From the NCBI GenBank assembly GCA_002331625.1, contig DCZN01000078.1, forward strand, positions 23,217 through 87,216: a stretch of 64,000 nt of DNA, given 5' to 3'. The translations under genes and the position numbers were made by a program. The notes beneath the pieces were generated by a model, which saw only the letters and a program-made list of their open reading frames with translations, was not told where the DNA came from and ran no database searches. Each line of letters opens with the position of its first letter. Within the stretch, counting starts at the first letter, position 1. This document shows, in pieces, positions 7,618 to 16,270 of the stretch. This DNA comes from Nitrospira sp. UBA2083 (GTDB lineage Bacteria; Nitrospirota; Nitrospiria; Nitrospirales; Nitrospiraceae).

Positions 7618-8664
7618 CTACGCGTTCGCAGGAGGGGTTTTCATCAATTCTCGAAGGACGCTTGTGGCGTAGGCGCCGGGAGGCAAGCTAAAACAGAGGG
7701 TGAGGATGTCTCCCCTGAGGGACCATTCCAGGTCAGTGAGCGGCACACGCAGCGCACGGCGCTCGCCACGGAAGCCGCAGGCCTTGGCCGCGGCGACGAG
7801 CGCGTCTTTCGTGGCGCCTGCGTCGGTGATGACGGTTTCCTCGATTGTTCCAGGTTCCCCGCTGGCCCATGACACGCGCGAGCCGAACAGAATGCCGGTG
7901 GGGCTGATTTCAAATCGGTCCGCTCGTGGCTGTTCTTTCTCGGCATCGTCCACCTGAAAGCAGGCGCCGTTCTCGGACTTAATGGCCCAGTCACCCACGA
8001 ACACCTTATCAATCCGATCGATGCGGCGGGCGAGGATTCGGTTGAACAGGAACGACTGGTAGGCATTGAGATACCAGATGCGCTGGCTCCGATTCATCTT
8101 TTCGCGTCGTCGGGCGTCATGGAGGAGTTCGGCACCGAGTTGATAGTTATCCCCCGCCTTGCCTTGCCGTTGTGGGCCAAAGTAGTTAGGGACGCCGCGT
8201 GTGCGCAGGTGGTCAAGGACAGAGGGCACGGTGTCCGGCGCATGGTCGGCGACTTGGCGGATGACTAAGCGGAAACGATTGCCGGCATGGTGGCCGGTCC
8301 GGAGGCGATTGCGATGGCGTCCAAGGACCTGCACCTGTTGGACCATGTCATCGATTGGGAGCCGAGCAAGCTGTTCCGGTGAGACGTGTTGCAAGGACAC
8401 CATCTGAGTGGTGACTGCGCGAGCATCTTTCAAGCCAGCGACCCCAATGGCCTGCGCCTTGATGCCCAATGACGAGGAGAGTCGGCGGACAAGGTCCGGA
8501 GTAGAAAGACCTCGTTTGGTGATCGTCACGTAGAGATGTTCGCCTTCCCCGCACGGCAAGTACAGCGGCCGTTCTTCGACTTGAAAGTCTTCCGGCACAG
8601 CGCGGATCTGTCCGCCGATGCCCGGGAGGTGGGTAGTGAGAAACGGGTCGATCGATGGTGGCAT
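7618..8664 (-). CDS. truD: tRNA pseudouridine(13) synthase TruD
   Basis: Isomerises U13 of some tRNAs (tRNA-Glu in E. coli) to pseudouridine. 348 aa from the chosen start, normal for TruD. VPEDFQVEERPLY near residue 23 and the catalytic Asp in GVAGLKDARAVTTQMVS are family hallmarks; HHAGNRFRLVIR, GVPNYFGPQRQG and the TRUD-domain segment WYLNAYQSFLFNRIL also fit. The ATG at 8664 has GGGAGGG five bases upstream and was preferred to an in-frame start 17 codons earlier. Divergent to the metallophosphoesterase. Confidence 0.94.
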   Translation of the reverse strand: MPPSIDPFLTTHLPGIGGQIRAVPEDFQVEERPLYLPCGEGEHLYVTITKRGLSTPDLVRRLSSSLGIKAQAIGVAGLKDARAVTTQMVSLQHVSPEQLARLPIDDMVQQVQVLGRHRNRLRTGHHAGNRFRLVIRQVADHAPDTVPSVLDHLRTRGVPNYFGPQRQGKAGDNYQLGAELLHDARRREKMNRSQRIWYLNAYQSFLFNRILARRIDRIDKVFVGDWAIKSENGACFQVDDAEKEQPRADRFEISPTGILFGSRVSWASGEPGTIEETVITDAGATKDALVAAAKACGFRGERRALRVPLTDLEWSLRGDILTLCFSLPPGAYATSVLRELMKTPPANA

Positions 8665-8734
8665 ACGCCCTCCCTCACGGACCCGGCGGTTGTTTGTCAA
8701 AATAGGTCCTGACAATCATTAAGAAAAAGGTCCG

Positions 8735-8743
8735 TGGTATACT
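8735..8743 (+). promoter_or_regulatory. Extended -10 promoter element
   Basis: TGGTATACT forms an extended -10 box 45-50 bases ahead of the metallophosphoesterase ATG at 8788. No good -35 box is seen. The predicted transcript starts near 8750. Confidence 0.45.
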
Positions 8744-8787
8744 TTTTCGACCATGCAGAAAGGTGCTCGCATAGGACAAGTTACGGC

Positions 8788-9627
8788 ATGAGCAAGCGGC
8801 GAAAGGTGTCCTGGCCTGATCGCATGCGGGCCTCTATCGGCTACTGCCTGGGGCACCCCCTCTACCGACTGTTTAGCCTCATCCCAGACTGGGAATTCGG
8901 CCTTGCCGATCATGAGGTGACGCGGCAGGCGCATAGGCATGGTGTCCTTGCTGGTTGTCGTGCCGTCCATATCACGGATCTGCATATCGACCGATATTCC
9001 CCGCGGCATGATCGCATTGTGCAGACCGTGGGTGAGCTCCGTCCAGACTGGATTTTCATTACCGGCGATCTGCTCAACGTGCCGGAAGGCGTCCCGCATG
9101 TCTTTCGATTCCTCGAACAGCTCCGTACCATCGCGCCGGTCTATATGACGCTCGGCAACCACGACCATTACAGCGGAGTGCCGGTCGCACAATATGCCGA
9201 ATTGGCCGATCGGCACAAGATCACGCTCTTGGTGAACCAGAGCACGATCATCGAAACGGAACGGGGAGAGCTCGCCGTCGTCGGCGTTGATGATCCCTCG
9301 CTTCATCGTGCGGACCTTCGATGCGTCCCGACCCGCGCCAATGGCCGCTTTACCCTGCTGTTGGCTCATGCGCCCAACATTCTGGACTATGTCGAAGCGC
9401 ATCATGCCATTGATTTGATCCTGTGTGGGCACAGCCATGGCGGACAGTGGAGAGTGTCCGGGATCCCCACCTTCTGGCTTCCGCCTGGATGCAGTGGCCG
9501 TGTGGACGGGTGGCACGAATCCGGCCAGCACAGGCTCTATGTCAACCGGGGTTTAGGGTGGTCCTTCCTTCCCTTTCGATGGAACTGCCGGCCGGAGATT
9601 GCGGTGATTGAGTGGATTGGGGAGTAG
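8788..9627 (+). CDS. Calcineurin-like metallophosphoesterase (YaeI/YkuE-like)
   Basis: 279-aa binuclear-metal phosphoesterase. All five metallophosphoesterase blocks are present in order: HITDLHIDRY (about 62-71), ITGDLLN (about 91-97), LGNHDHYSG (about 127-135), LLLAHAPN and LCGHSHGGQ, giving the Asp, His and Asn metal ligands. The N-terminal 40 residues are basic and amphipathic (RMRASIGYCLGHPLYRLFSLIP) and may hold it to the membrane, as in YkuE/LpxG-like relatives. The substrate is unknown; LpxG-like UDP-diacylglucosamine hydrolysis is a possibility that sequence alone cannot settle. Start chosen at the ATG with AGGA upstream. Confidence 0.85.
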   Translation: MSKRRKVSWPDRMRASIGYCLGHPLYRLFSLIPDWEFGLADHEVTRQAHRHGVLAGCRAVHITDLHIDRYSPRHDRIVQTVGELRPDWIFITGDLLNVPEGVPHVFRFLEQLRTIAPVYMTLGNHDHYSGVPVAQYAELADRHKITLLVNQSTIIETERGELAVVGVDDPSLHRADLRCVPTRANGRFTLLLAHAPNILDYVEAHHAIDLILCGHSHGGQWRVSGIPTFWLPPGCSGRVDGWHESGQHRLYVNRGLGWSFLPFRWNCRPEIAVIEWIGE

Positions 9628-9698
9628 ACCAGGCCACGAGCCGAATCGCGAATCAGCCAATCTGACTGCAAAGATCGAACTTTCCAAACAAGCGTCTA

Positions 9699-9926
9699 CT
9701 ATTTCGTTTCCAGAAATTGCTCTGGAGTCACCCCAGACTGTTTTAATATGGCACGAAGAGTGCCTTCGGGCATATCGCCTGGATGATTGGGGATGGTTGT
9801 GTATCGGCGAGTGGAAGAGCTAAACCAGATCTCATGACTTCCGGCGGCCTGTCGGTCGAACTGAAACCCAAGAGCTTTCAGCCGCTGAACGATTTCACGA
9901 TACCGAAACCCGGCCAATCGTCCCAT
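9699..9926 (-). CDS. hicA: HicA-family toxin (mRNA interferase)
   Basis: 75-aa double-stranded-RNA-binding-fold toxin of the HicA/YcfA family, which cleaves mRNA and is held in check by HicB. The family pattern is clear: RYREIVQRLKALGFQFDRQ, the catalytic GSHEIWF (His at about residue 31), and IPNHPGDMPEGTLRAILKQSG, ending in TPEQFLE. Its ATG follows directly on the hicB stop codon with no gap, so the two are coupled with the antitoxin first. Confidence 0.92.
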   Translation of the reverse strand: MGRLAGFRYREIVQRLKALGFQFDRQAAGSHEIWFSSSTRRYTTIPNHPGDMPEGTLRAILKQSGVTPEQFLETK

Positions 9927-10157
9927 TTAGGCGTTGACGATGAGGGGATAATCAAACTCATCGCGAGCAGGTGGGAGAGAAGAGTCACCGTCACGTTCCT
10001 GTCTGGCTTCCAAGATTTTCTTCGCGACATCACGAGCGATGTCGATCGTTTCCTGAATCGTCCGCCCTTGTGCTACGAGACCTTGTATGGCGTCCGACGT
10101 CGCGAGATATATACCTTCAGGAAGCTTTTCAATATGGAGATTGACAATTCGCTCCAT
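9927..10157 (-). CDS. hicB: HicB-family antitoxin
   Basis: 76-aa antitoxin partner of the adjacent HicA. VNLHIEKLPEGIYLATSDAIQG and GRTIQETIDIARDVAKKIL are the short HicB (DUF1902-like, partial RNase H fold) core. It lacks an obvious C-terminal HTH or ribbon-helix-helix domain, so DNA binding may need another part or may not occur. Start at the ATG 10157; an upstream TTG would add six residues. An 18-base palindrome lies 39-56 bases upstream. Confidence 0.85.
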   Translation of the reverse strand: MERIVNLHIEKLPEGIYLATSDAIQGLVAQGRTIQETIDIARDVAKKILEARQERDGDSSLPPARDEFDYPLIVNA

Positions 10158-10195
10158 AGTGCCACTCTTTCGCAAACAATGCTGTTCTTCTTGCG

Positions 10196-10213
10196 ACCAT
10201 CATACGTGATGGT
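10196..10213. promoter_or_regulatory. Palindrome upstream of hicBA, possible operator
   Basis: Perfect inverted repeat ACCATCA-TACG-TGATGGT ending 39 bases before the hicB ATG, where an autoregulatory operator would be expected. It could instead act as an RNA hairpin. Confidence 0.45.
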
Positions 10214-10437
10214 GCGTTAGGAAGTCGAGAAAACTTCGCAGAGCAACTCTTCCTACTAGTAGCGCCGGTTCCCATCAAAACCGTATCCGACAGGTTGTCT
10301 TTACTTGCCTTCTGGTCTCAATTCCCTACAATTCAAGCAGGCGAGGTAGTGGTGGGGCGGAATGCATTAATTAAGGCCCATATTGCCTCAACACCTTGTG
10401 TGACTGTCTCTGTATTCGAGCCAAATTAGGTGAACAC

Positions 10438-10713
10438 ATGAAACGCAAAGAAATGGATGTGCTCTCTGAAACAATCAATTCGCCTGTTATTCAATTTCCA
10501 GGGAGGCAATTCCCGGGTATCCTCATACAAGGAGATTCGCTGTTCATTCTTCATGGATTAACTAAGGAGATTGAAGATCTGTCGGTTGGCCACAAGAACA
10601 CAGAGCTTAATGCGGCCATAGCGATGCTCAAAGAGAAACTCTCTGGCTTTGTGCAGGAATATGAAGCTGCTATGAAGGCGCACAATATGCAGCTTCCATA
10701 TTCTTCAAGATAG
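10438..10713 (+). CDS. Conserved hypothetical protein (DUF6959-like)
   Basis: Small cytoplasmic protein of 91 aa with no signal or membrane segment. The N-terminal pattern DVLSETINSPVIQFPGRQFPG followed by ILIQGDSLFIL is reminiscent of the DUF6959 family seen beside other accessory genes; I am not certain of that match. The second half is helical (NTELNAAIAMLKEKLSGFVQEYEAAMKAH). ATG at 10438 has AGGTG upstream and starts where the conserved part begins. Codon use and low GC differ from neighbours, and it lies between hicBA and the HEAT gene, so it may be part of an accessory patch. Confidence 0.6.
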   Translation: MKRKEMDVLSETINSPVIQFPGRQFPGILIQGDSLFILHGLTKEIEDLSVGHKNTELNAAIAMLKEKLSGFVQEYEAAMKAHNMQLPYSSR

Positions 10714-10787
10714 AGAAAAAAGTAAGCAATCCGGAGTGATTTCTTCATCGGTTAAAAAGGTTGAGAGGGACAAGGGGAACCTGGCCT

Positions 10788-11423
10788 TTACTCCCGTATC
10801 CGTTCCAGTGCTTCCCTTGCCCTGCTTCTGACAGTTTGGTCCCAATCCTGTTCCGAGACCACCTTCAGACGGTCACGCGCTTCGACCGCTCGCAGTCGCC
10901 CGAGCCCCAAGGCGGCGCAGGAACGCACGTAGGCATGGTCGTCGTCCAACGCGTTAATCAGCAGCGGCACGACCGATATATCTTGCAACGCGCCCAGGTG
11001 ACTGGCTGCCATTCCTCGGATGCGATGCTGTTTATCACCCAACGCTCGCTCTAAAGTCGTGGTGAAGATCTCCTTCAAGGCCGGCACAGCCGCTTCAAGT
11101 CCATCGATTTGGTACTCGTTGTTTTCGAGAAGTACGAAGGCCAGATCCAGCCGTTTCTCGTGGGTCGTTTCTCGATGAAACAAGGTCAGCAGTCTGGTTC
11201 GTTCTTGCGATCGCCTCTGTTGTCGACGAAGCATTTTGATCGGGATAAACAAAAGAAGCGCACAGACAAGGCCGACGGCGGTCATCGGCAGTGCCTGATC
11301 GACGACATAATCCTGTGTCTCAACAGAAAGCCGCTTCCAGATCCATACCGAGACAGTGATGAGGATTATCAGTACGACGAACAGGAGGGGGATTATCTGT
11401 CTCTGTTGAGGTTGCTTCGTCAC
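10788..11423 (-). CDS. HEAT-repeat protein with N-terminal membrane anchor
   Basis: 211-aa protein. Two hydrophobic helices near the N-terminus (IIPLLFVVLIILITVSVWIW, about 10-29, and TAVGLVCALLLFIPIKML, about 48-65) put it in the inner membrane with the C-terminal part in the cytoplasm. That part carries HEAT-type helix pairs: VPALKEIFTTTLERAL, IRGMAASHLGAL, VVPLLINALDDDHAYVRSCAALGLGRL and TVRSRAREALERI. HEAT repeats of this PBS-lyase kind bind partner proteins. The start is GTG; there is no in-frame ATG before the first helix and no clear ribosome site. Role unknown. Confidence 0.75.
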   Translation of the reverse strand: MTKQPQQRQIIPLLFVVLIILITVSVWIWKRLSVETQDYVVDQALPMTAVGLVCALLLFIPIKMLRRQQRRSQERTRLLTLFHRETTHEKRLDLAFVLLENNEYQIDGLEAAVPALKEIFTTTLERALGDKQHRIRGMAASHLGALQDISVVPLLINALDDDHAYVRSCAALGLGRLRAVEARDRLKVVSEQDWDQTVRSRAREALERIRE

Positions 11424-11897
11424 GGGGTGAAATCATACGAGCAGGGTTGATTGGTCGTCAATAAATCGTCTTCGAGACGGCTTCTCTCGGGGAGAGTGAT
11501 GATAGGTTAAGATCGCCCGACCGTGTCATGAATAATTGACTTGCGATTGTCACAAAAGCCATACTCCACTGCAGTACTGACCGATAAGACTCGAAGCGAT
11601 CAACAATTGAGAGCGATCTGCTTCAGGATAGGGCTAAGCGACGTGTTATGCTGATCCGTTTTCTTCGTGCTTGATCGAATATAGGATCACCGCTCGAGTC
11701 AGGTAGGTGATTACGGACATCAATGGAGATGAACCGATACTCTCTTTCTTGCGCAAGGGGTTGAAAGGGGGATTTTCGTCGAGCCGTCTGTCATATGGTT
11801 GCTATCAATGAAACCATCGCGGTCTGTAAGAGAGGCATCGCCCATCTTTTCCCCATGGTGATCAGCGTTTGAATAGCTATCTGAGACGGTGTTGATC
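11424..11897. other. Intergenic region before the cyclase-ATPase gene
   Basis: About 470 bases between divergent genes. No RNA gene, repeat or convincing small gene was found. TTGACT near 11537 with CATACT 18 bases on is a weak promoter candidate. The base composition looks AT-richer than average, in line with the following gene. Confidence 0.35.
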
Positions 11898-14800
11898 ATG
11901 GATGTTCGCGTATCCTCATGGCTGGAGAGCTTGGGGCTGGACCGCTATCGAGAAGTGTTTCTGCAGAATGCCATTACCTGGAATGTCTTGTCCGATCTGA
12001 AGGATGAAGACTTGACCTCGCTGGGCGTCTTGCTAGGCCATAGAAAAGTTCTACTGCGCGCCATTGCCCAATTGCCTCACAGGGGTGACAGCGGTCATAC
12101 GGCCTCCAGACCGAGTGCTATCACCAATCAAATTGCGCCATTCTCTTCTAATCGAGATCGAGCAGAACGACGACGACTGACTGTTATGTTTTGTGACCTT
12201 GTCGGGTCAACCGTATTGGCTCGACGGTTAGATCCGGAAGATCTACAAGAGGTTATCCGACGATTCTTTGACACCTGCAGTGAAGCAATCTGTGGATTCA
12301 ACGGATATGTCGCGAAATACATGGGGGACGGCCTGTTGGCCTATTTTGGATATCCGCGTGCTCATGAATACGATGCAGAACGAGCGATCCATGCTGGCCT
12401 GGCAATGTTGGATAGGGTGAAAACCTTTCCCCAGCAATTATCGTCATCTCAAGAGCCTGAAATTGCGGTACGAATTGGAATAGCAACCGGACAGGTCATC
12501 GTCGGCGAAGTGATTGGGCAGGAAACTGCCAAAGAACGGTCGGTTTTTGGTGAAACTCCGCATCTGGCGGCTCGCCTTCAGGCACTTGCCGCCCCTAATC
12601 AGTTGGTCATCGATTCGGTCACGAAACGCCTGGTTGGAAGTGAGTTCGAGTGCATGGATCATGGTACGTTCTCTCTCAAGGGATTTGACACACCTATTCA
12701 AGTATGGGCAGTGCTCGGTAGTCGGCCATCGACCAGCCGGTTCGAGTCTTATCGATCCGGACCGTTGGCCCCCTTCATAGGACGAGAGTACGAAACGGCG
12801 CTTCTTTTAGACCGCTGGCACGAAGCGCTGGATGGTAAAGGTCAGATCGTGCTTCTCTGTGGTGAAGCCGGCATTGGCAAATCGAGATTGGTTCAACATC
12901 TGCGTGACCGACTGGTCTGGGACCACTATGAGACGATCCAATATCAGTGCTCACCGCACCATACCAATACGGCACTCTATCCAGTGGCAACGTATCTGCG
13001 GCGGGCCGCAGGTCTAGCTAGTGAGGATAGCACTCCTACGCAACTGCACAAGCTTGCCACGCTTATGGCCAACAATAGACTCAATGATCCTGTCATGATT
13101 ACATTGGTTGCGGATATGCTTTCGTTCCATAGAGATGTACAGGACTTGCCCCTGAGTGTGTCGTCCGACAAACGCAAAAGTATGACTCTGGATACGCTCG
13201 TGCAGTATTTGGAGAGGCTGGCGGATCGCTCACCTGTGTTACTCATCGTGGAGGATGCCCATTGGCTTGATCCAACCACGTTGGATCTCATGACGAGAAT
13301 AATCGATCATATCAAACAGACACGGGTGTTGGTGTTGATTACCTTTCGATCAGACTTCAAACCGACTTGGGTGGGACAGAGTCACGTTACCTTCCTAACG
13401 CTGAGCCGACTCCCACGTCGGCATAGTGCCGAGCTTATTGCCATCATGACGGGTGGGAAAATGATCCCGCAGGAGGTACAGCAGACGATTTTGGCGAAGA
13501 CCGATGGTGTGCCGCTCTATATTGAAGCGTTGACAGAAAATTTGTTGGAGGCCGGATTACTTGTTGAAGGAACTGACTCATATGCTCTTGGAGTCCCACA
13601 AAGAGAAATAAGAATTCCTGACAGTCTGCAAGCGTTACTCATGGAACGGGTGGATAAACTTGGATCGATTAAGGAAATTGTTCAAATAGGAGCTGCGATC
13701 GGGCGGGAGTTCAGTTATGAGCTGTTACGGGAGACAGTGGATGTTACCGAGAGAGAGTTGGACACCGCGCTTGACTTGTTGAAAGCCTCAGGGCTCATTT
13801 TTCAAGAAGGCGATCCCCCGGCTGCTAAATATATCTTTAAACACGCTCTTATCCAAGACGCTGCTTATAACACGCTGCCAAAAAAATCTCGCCGATCTCT
13901 ACATGCTCGTATCGCTAGAGCACTGGAGAGCAAATTCGCAGAGTGGGTCGGAACGGAACCAGAGCTATTGGCCTATCATTATGAGCAGGCTGGAGAGATC
14001 AATTCGGCTGTTCATTATTGGCAGCGGGCGGCTCATAGGGACGCTGCGCGATCTGAAGATGCCGAAGCGCTCAGTCATTTTAACCGGACTTTACATTTGC
14101 TTAATATGCAGCCGCAAAGCCCTGAGCGTAATGCTCTGGAATTGGAGCTTCTTATCGCACGGGGCGTTTCCCTACTGAGATTGCGAGGGTATGCATCCGA
14201 TGAAATTAGGGATAATTACCACAGAGCAAAAACTCTTTCGGAGGAGGATTCTAGTTCTGAACGGCATTTTCTCTCTATTTGGGGATTATGGGTATTCCAC
14301 CTAGTCAGGGGGACACTTACTGAGGCATGTACGTTGTCTGAATCTCTCCTCTCCTGGGCTGCTCACCAACAAAACCAGGATTTACTAATTCGAGCGCACG
14401 TGAGTGTAGGCTCGACCTACTTCTTTCTGGGTCGGTTTGGCGAAGCCAAGGCACATTTAGGTGAAGCCAAGTCACTCTACGATGTAAGTGGGCAGCGTTC
14501 GCAAATCCTATCCTATACCCAGGATCCAGGAATTACAGCGAGAATCATGCTGGCGAGAACATTGTGGATATTGGGAGAGGCTGATGAGGTCGAAACGCTG
14601 GTAGCCGAGGCCATCCGGATGGCAAGGGAAATGGAACACCCGTACACGTTGGCATTTACCCTAGTGACCGCTTCAAGGATCTATTCTATTCTCCGCGACA
14701 TACAGAGGACCTTGAGCCTGAGTGAAGAAGCAATCATGCTTTCCACGAAGAACTCCTTTGAGGTGCCCCTAGCATGGGCGATGTCTCTTCAGGGGTGGGC

Positions 14801-15299
14801 TATGATTGAGCAGGGAAAGGAAAATGGTCTTGAAAGGTTGGCTGAAGGACTCTCGGTGGCACAGAGAGCCAAAGTTAGTCTCAATAACACCCATACCTTG
14901 GCCTTACTTGCAGAGAAGCATTTACGGGACCAACATATAGCGGAAGGTTTAGTCGCCATTCAGCAAGCTCAGGAACTCGCTGTAGCTACTGGAGAACGAT
15001 GCTGGCAAGCCGAACTACTTCGATTGAAAGGCGAGCTATTAATCGCATATTCCGATTCATCAAAATCGGATGCCGAACTATGTCTCTCGGAGGCAGTGAG
15101 CGTCGCACGTGACCAGTGTGCCAAAATGTTGGAACTTCGAGCAGCAACGAGTCTGGCCAAACTCTTGAGGACAACGAACAGATCTGATACTGCTAGGAAG
15201 CTCTTGAGTTCAACCCTTTCCCAGTGTGGGGTGCCCCATGCTAATCCTGACTGGGTTGAAGCTCAAACGTTTGTTGATCAAATGACGGTGGTTTCTTAG
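11898..15299 (+). CDS. SAM domain - class III nucleotidyl cyclase - AAA ATPase - TPR signalling protein
   Basis: 1133-aa multidomain regulator. An N-terminal SAM domain (about 3-58, WLESLGLDRYREVFLQNAI) is followed by a class III adenylate/guanylate cyclase domain (about 93-270) with both metal-binding Asp in VMFCDLVGSTVLARRL and YVAKYMGDGLLAYFG. Next comes a STAND-like ATPase with Walker A GEAGIGKSRL (about 324) and Walker B LLIVEDAHWLD, and a long helical C-terminus with TPR-like pairs (AVHYWQRAAHRDAARSEDAEA onward). This architecture belongs to a large bacterial family in which the ATPase-TPR part is thought to control the cyclase. Product (cAMP or cGMP) and signal are unknown. GTG at 11889 is another possible start. 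GC looks lower than in neighbours, which hints at transfer. Confidence 0.88.
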   Translation: MDVRVSSWLESLGLDRYREVFLQNAITWNVLSDLKDEDLTSLGVLLGHRKVLLRAIAQLPHRGDSGHTASRPSAITNQIAPFSSNRDRAERRRLTVMFCDLVGSTVLARRLDPEDLQEVIRRFFDTCSEAICGFNGYVAKYMGDGLLAYFGYPRAHEYDAERAIHAGLAMLDRVKTFPQQLSSSQEPEIAVRIGIATGQVIVGEVIGQETAKERSVFGETPHLAARLQALAAPNQLVIDSVTKRLVGSEFECMDHGTFSLKGFDTPIQVWAVLGSRPSTSRFESYRSGPLAPFIGREYETALLLDRWHEALDGKGQIVLLCGEAGIGKSRLVQHLRDRLVWDHYETIQYQCSPHHTNTALYPVATYLRRAAGLASEDSTPTQLHKLATLMANNRLNDPVMITLVADMLSFHRDVQDLPLSVSSDKRKSMTLDTLVQYLERLADRSPVLLIVEDAHWLDPTTLDLMTRIIDHIKQTRVLVLITFRSDFKPTWVGQSHVTFLTLSRLPRRHSAELIAIMTGGKMIPQEVQQTILAKTDGVPLYIEALTENLLEAGLLVEGTDSYALGVPQREIRIPDSLQALLMERVDKLGSIKEIVQIGAAIGREFSYELLRETVDVTERELDTALDLLKASGLIFQEGDPPAAKYIFKHALIQDAAYNTLPKKSRRSLHARIARALESKFAEWVGTEPELLAYHYEQAGEINSAVHYWQRAAHRDAARSEDAEALSHFNRTLHLLNMQPQSPERNALELELLIARGVSLLRLRGYASDEIRDNYHRAKTLSEEDSSSERHFLSIWGLWVFHLVRGTLTEACTLSESLLSWAAHQQNQDLLIRAHVSVGSTYFFLGRFGEAKAHLGEAKSLYDVSGQRSQILSYTQDPGITARIMLARTLWILGEADEVETLVAEAIRMAREMEHPYTLAFTLVTASRIYSILRDIQRTLSLSEEAIMLSTKNSFEVPLAWAMSLQGWAMIEQGKENGLERLAEGLSVAQRAKVSLNNTHTLALLAEKHLRDQHIAEGLVAIQQAQELAVATGERCWQAELLRLKGELLIAYSDSSKSDAELCLSEAVSVARDQCAKMLELRAATSLAKLLRTTNRSDTARKLLSSTLSQCGVPHANPDWVEAQTFVDQMTVVS

Positions 15300-15312
15300 T
15301 CATCTCCCATTC

Positions 15313-16068
15313 ATGCGCTTGACCATTCTCGGTTCTGGTACCAATGTGCATCCCACGCGGGCTGCGGCTGGATATCTGGTGCGCACGGATCAACACATCC
15401 TTTTCGATTTTGGCCCGCGCACGTTGATGAACCTGATCAAAACCGGTGTGAATCGGCACAAGATCACACATCTGTTGTTCTCACACTTCCACGCGGATCA
15501 CTTTTCGGACTTCATCACTTTCTTTTTCGATGCGGTCATCTATGCCAAGTACGGCGGCGGTCATCGTCCAGGGATGACCGTGATTGGCCCGAAAGGCACT
15601 ATCCACCTTCTCCGGTCGATCATGCAAAGCTTCCCCAGCTTTTCTCCGGCGCCGTTCCCCGTTACGTTCAGGGAAGTATCCGCTAAACCTTTCACCATCG
15701 GTGACACCCGTATCGTGCCCAAACCCGTTGTCCATGTTCCGGATCTTTCTAGTGTCGGCTATCGGATCGAGTATAACGGTAAAGCCATCGTATACTCAGG
15801 CGATACGCTGTACTGCGATGCCCTCATTCGGCTCTGTCGGGATGCCGATCTGGCCGTGCTCGATTGCTCGTTTCCGGCCAATCGTCCTGGCCCCGCGCAT
15901 CTCCATGCCGGACAGTGCGGTCAGGTGGCGAAAGAAGCCGGCGTGGGCCAACTCGTCCTCTCGCATTTCTATCCGATCGCGGATCGCTATGACGTCAAAG
16001 CTCAGGCGGCAGAAGAATTTCAGGGGAAGATCTGGAAGGGGAAAGATCTGCTGACGATTAGAGTCTAA
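15313..16068 (+). CDS. MBL-fold metallohydrolase, RNase Z-like
   Basis: 251-aa metallo-beta-lactamase-fold hydrolase. The zinc-binding HFHADH motif is in LLFSHFHADHFSDF (about 54-67), with further ligands in VHVPD (about H139), VYSGDT (about 157-162), LDCSF and LSHFYP (about H217). It resembles RNase Z-type phosphodiesterases but lacks the long flexible arm of true tRNase Z and is shorter, so a general nucleotide phosphodiesterase or hydrolase role is more likely. It begins 13 bases after the cyclase gene ends, on the same strand, which would suit a cyclic-nucleotide phosphodiesterase, though that is inference. Ends before a dispersed repeat. Confidence 0.8.
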   Translation: MRLTILGSGTNVHPTRAAAGYLVRTDQHILFDFGPRTLMNLIKTGVNRHKITHLLFSHFHADHFSDFITFFFDAVIYAKYGGGHRPGMTVIGPKGTIHLLRSIMQSFPSFSPAPFPVTFREVSAKPFTIGDTRIVPKPVVHVPDLSSVGYRIEYNGKAIVYSGDTLYCDALIRLCRDADLAVLDCSFPANRPGPAHLHAGQCGQVAKEAGVGQLVLSHFYPIADRYDVKAQAAEEFQGKIWKGKDLLTIRV

Positions 16069-16150
16069 CCTTGCAGCCCCAAGGAAAACGTGATTGATGC
16101 CAAAACTATGTCTGGAATTCTCTGGGTTGGACTCACGCCAGGACAACTTC

Positions 16151-16270
16151 AGGATGCTCAAAAAGGCTGTCCAGCAAGGCCGCAGCGAGCGAAGTGGCGA
16201 GGCGTACGCTTCGGTACGTTGAGCCGCTGAGCGATGCGAGAACGCCGCTGGCGGTCTTTTTCAGCATCTG
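16151..16270. repeat. Dispersed stem-loop repeat (full copy)
   Basis: About 120 bases starting GATGCTCAAAAAGGC and ending CTTTTTCAGCATC. The two ends are inverted copies and the element folds into a long imperfect hairpin with TTCG at its tip (about 16210). It lies between convergent genes and abuts the TAG stop of the SirB1-like gene. The same type of intergenic element is familiar to me from Nitrospira genomes. A degenerate half copy is at 21729-21776. Confidence 0.75.

Noticed and set aside
8719-9531. 270-residue minus-strand frame opposite the metallophosphoesterase
   Set aside because: Antisense shadow; the plus strand has all five phosphoesterase blocks.
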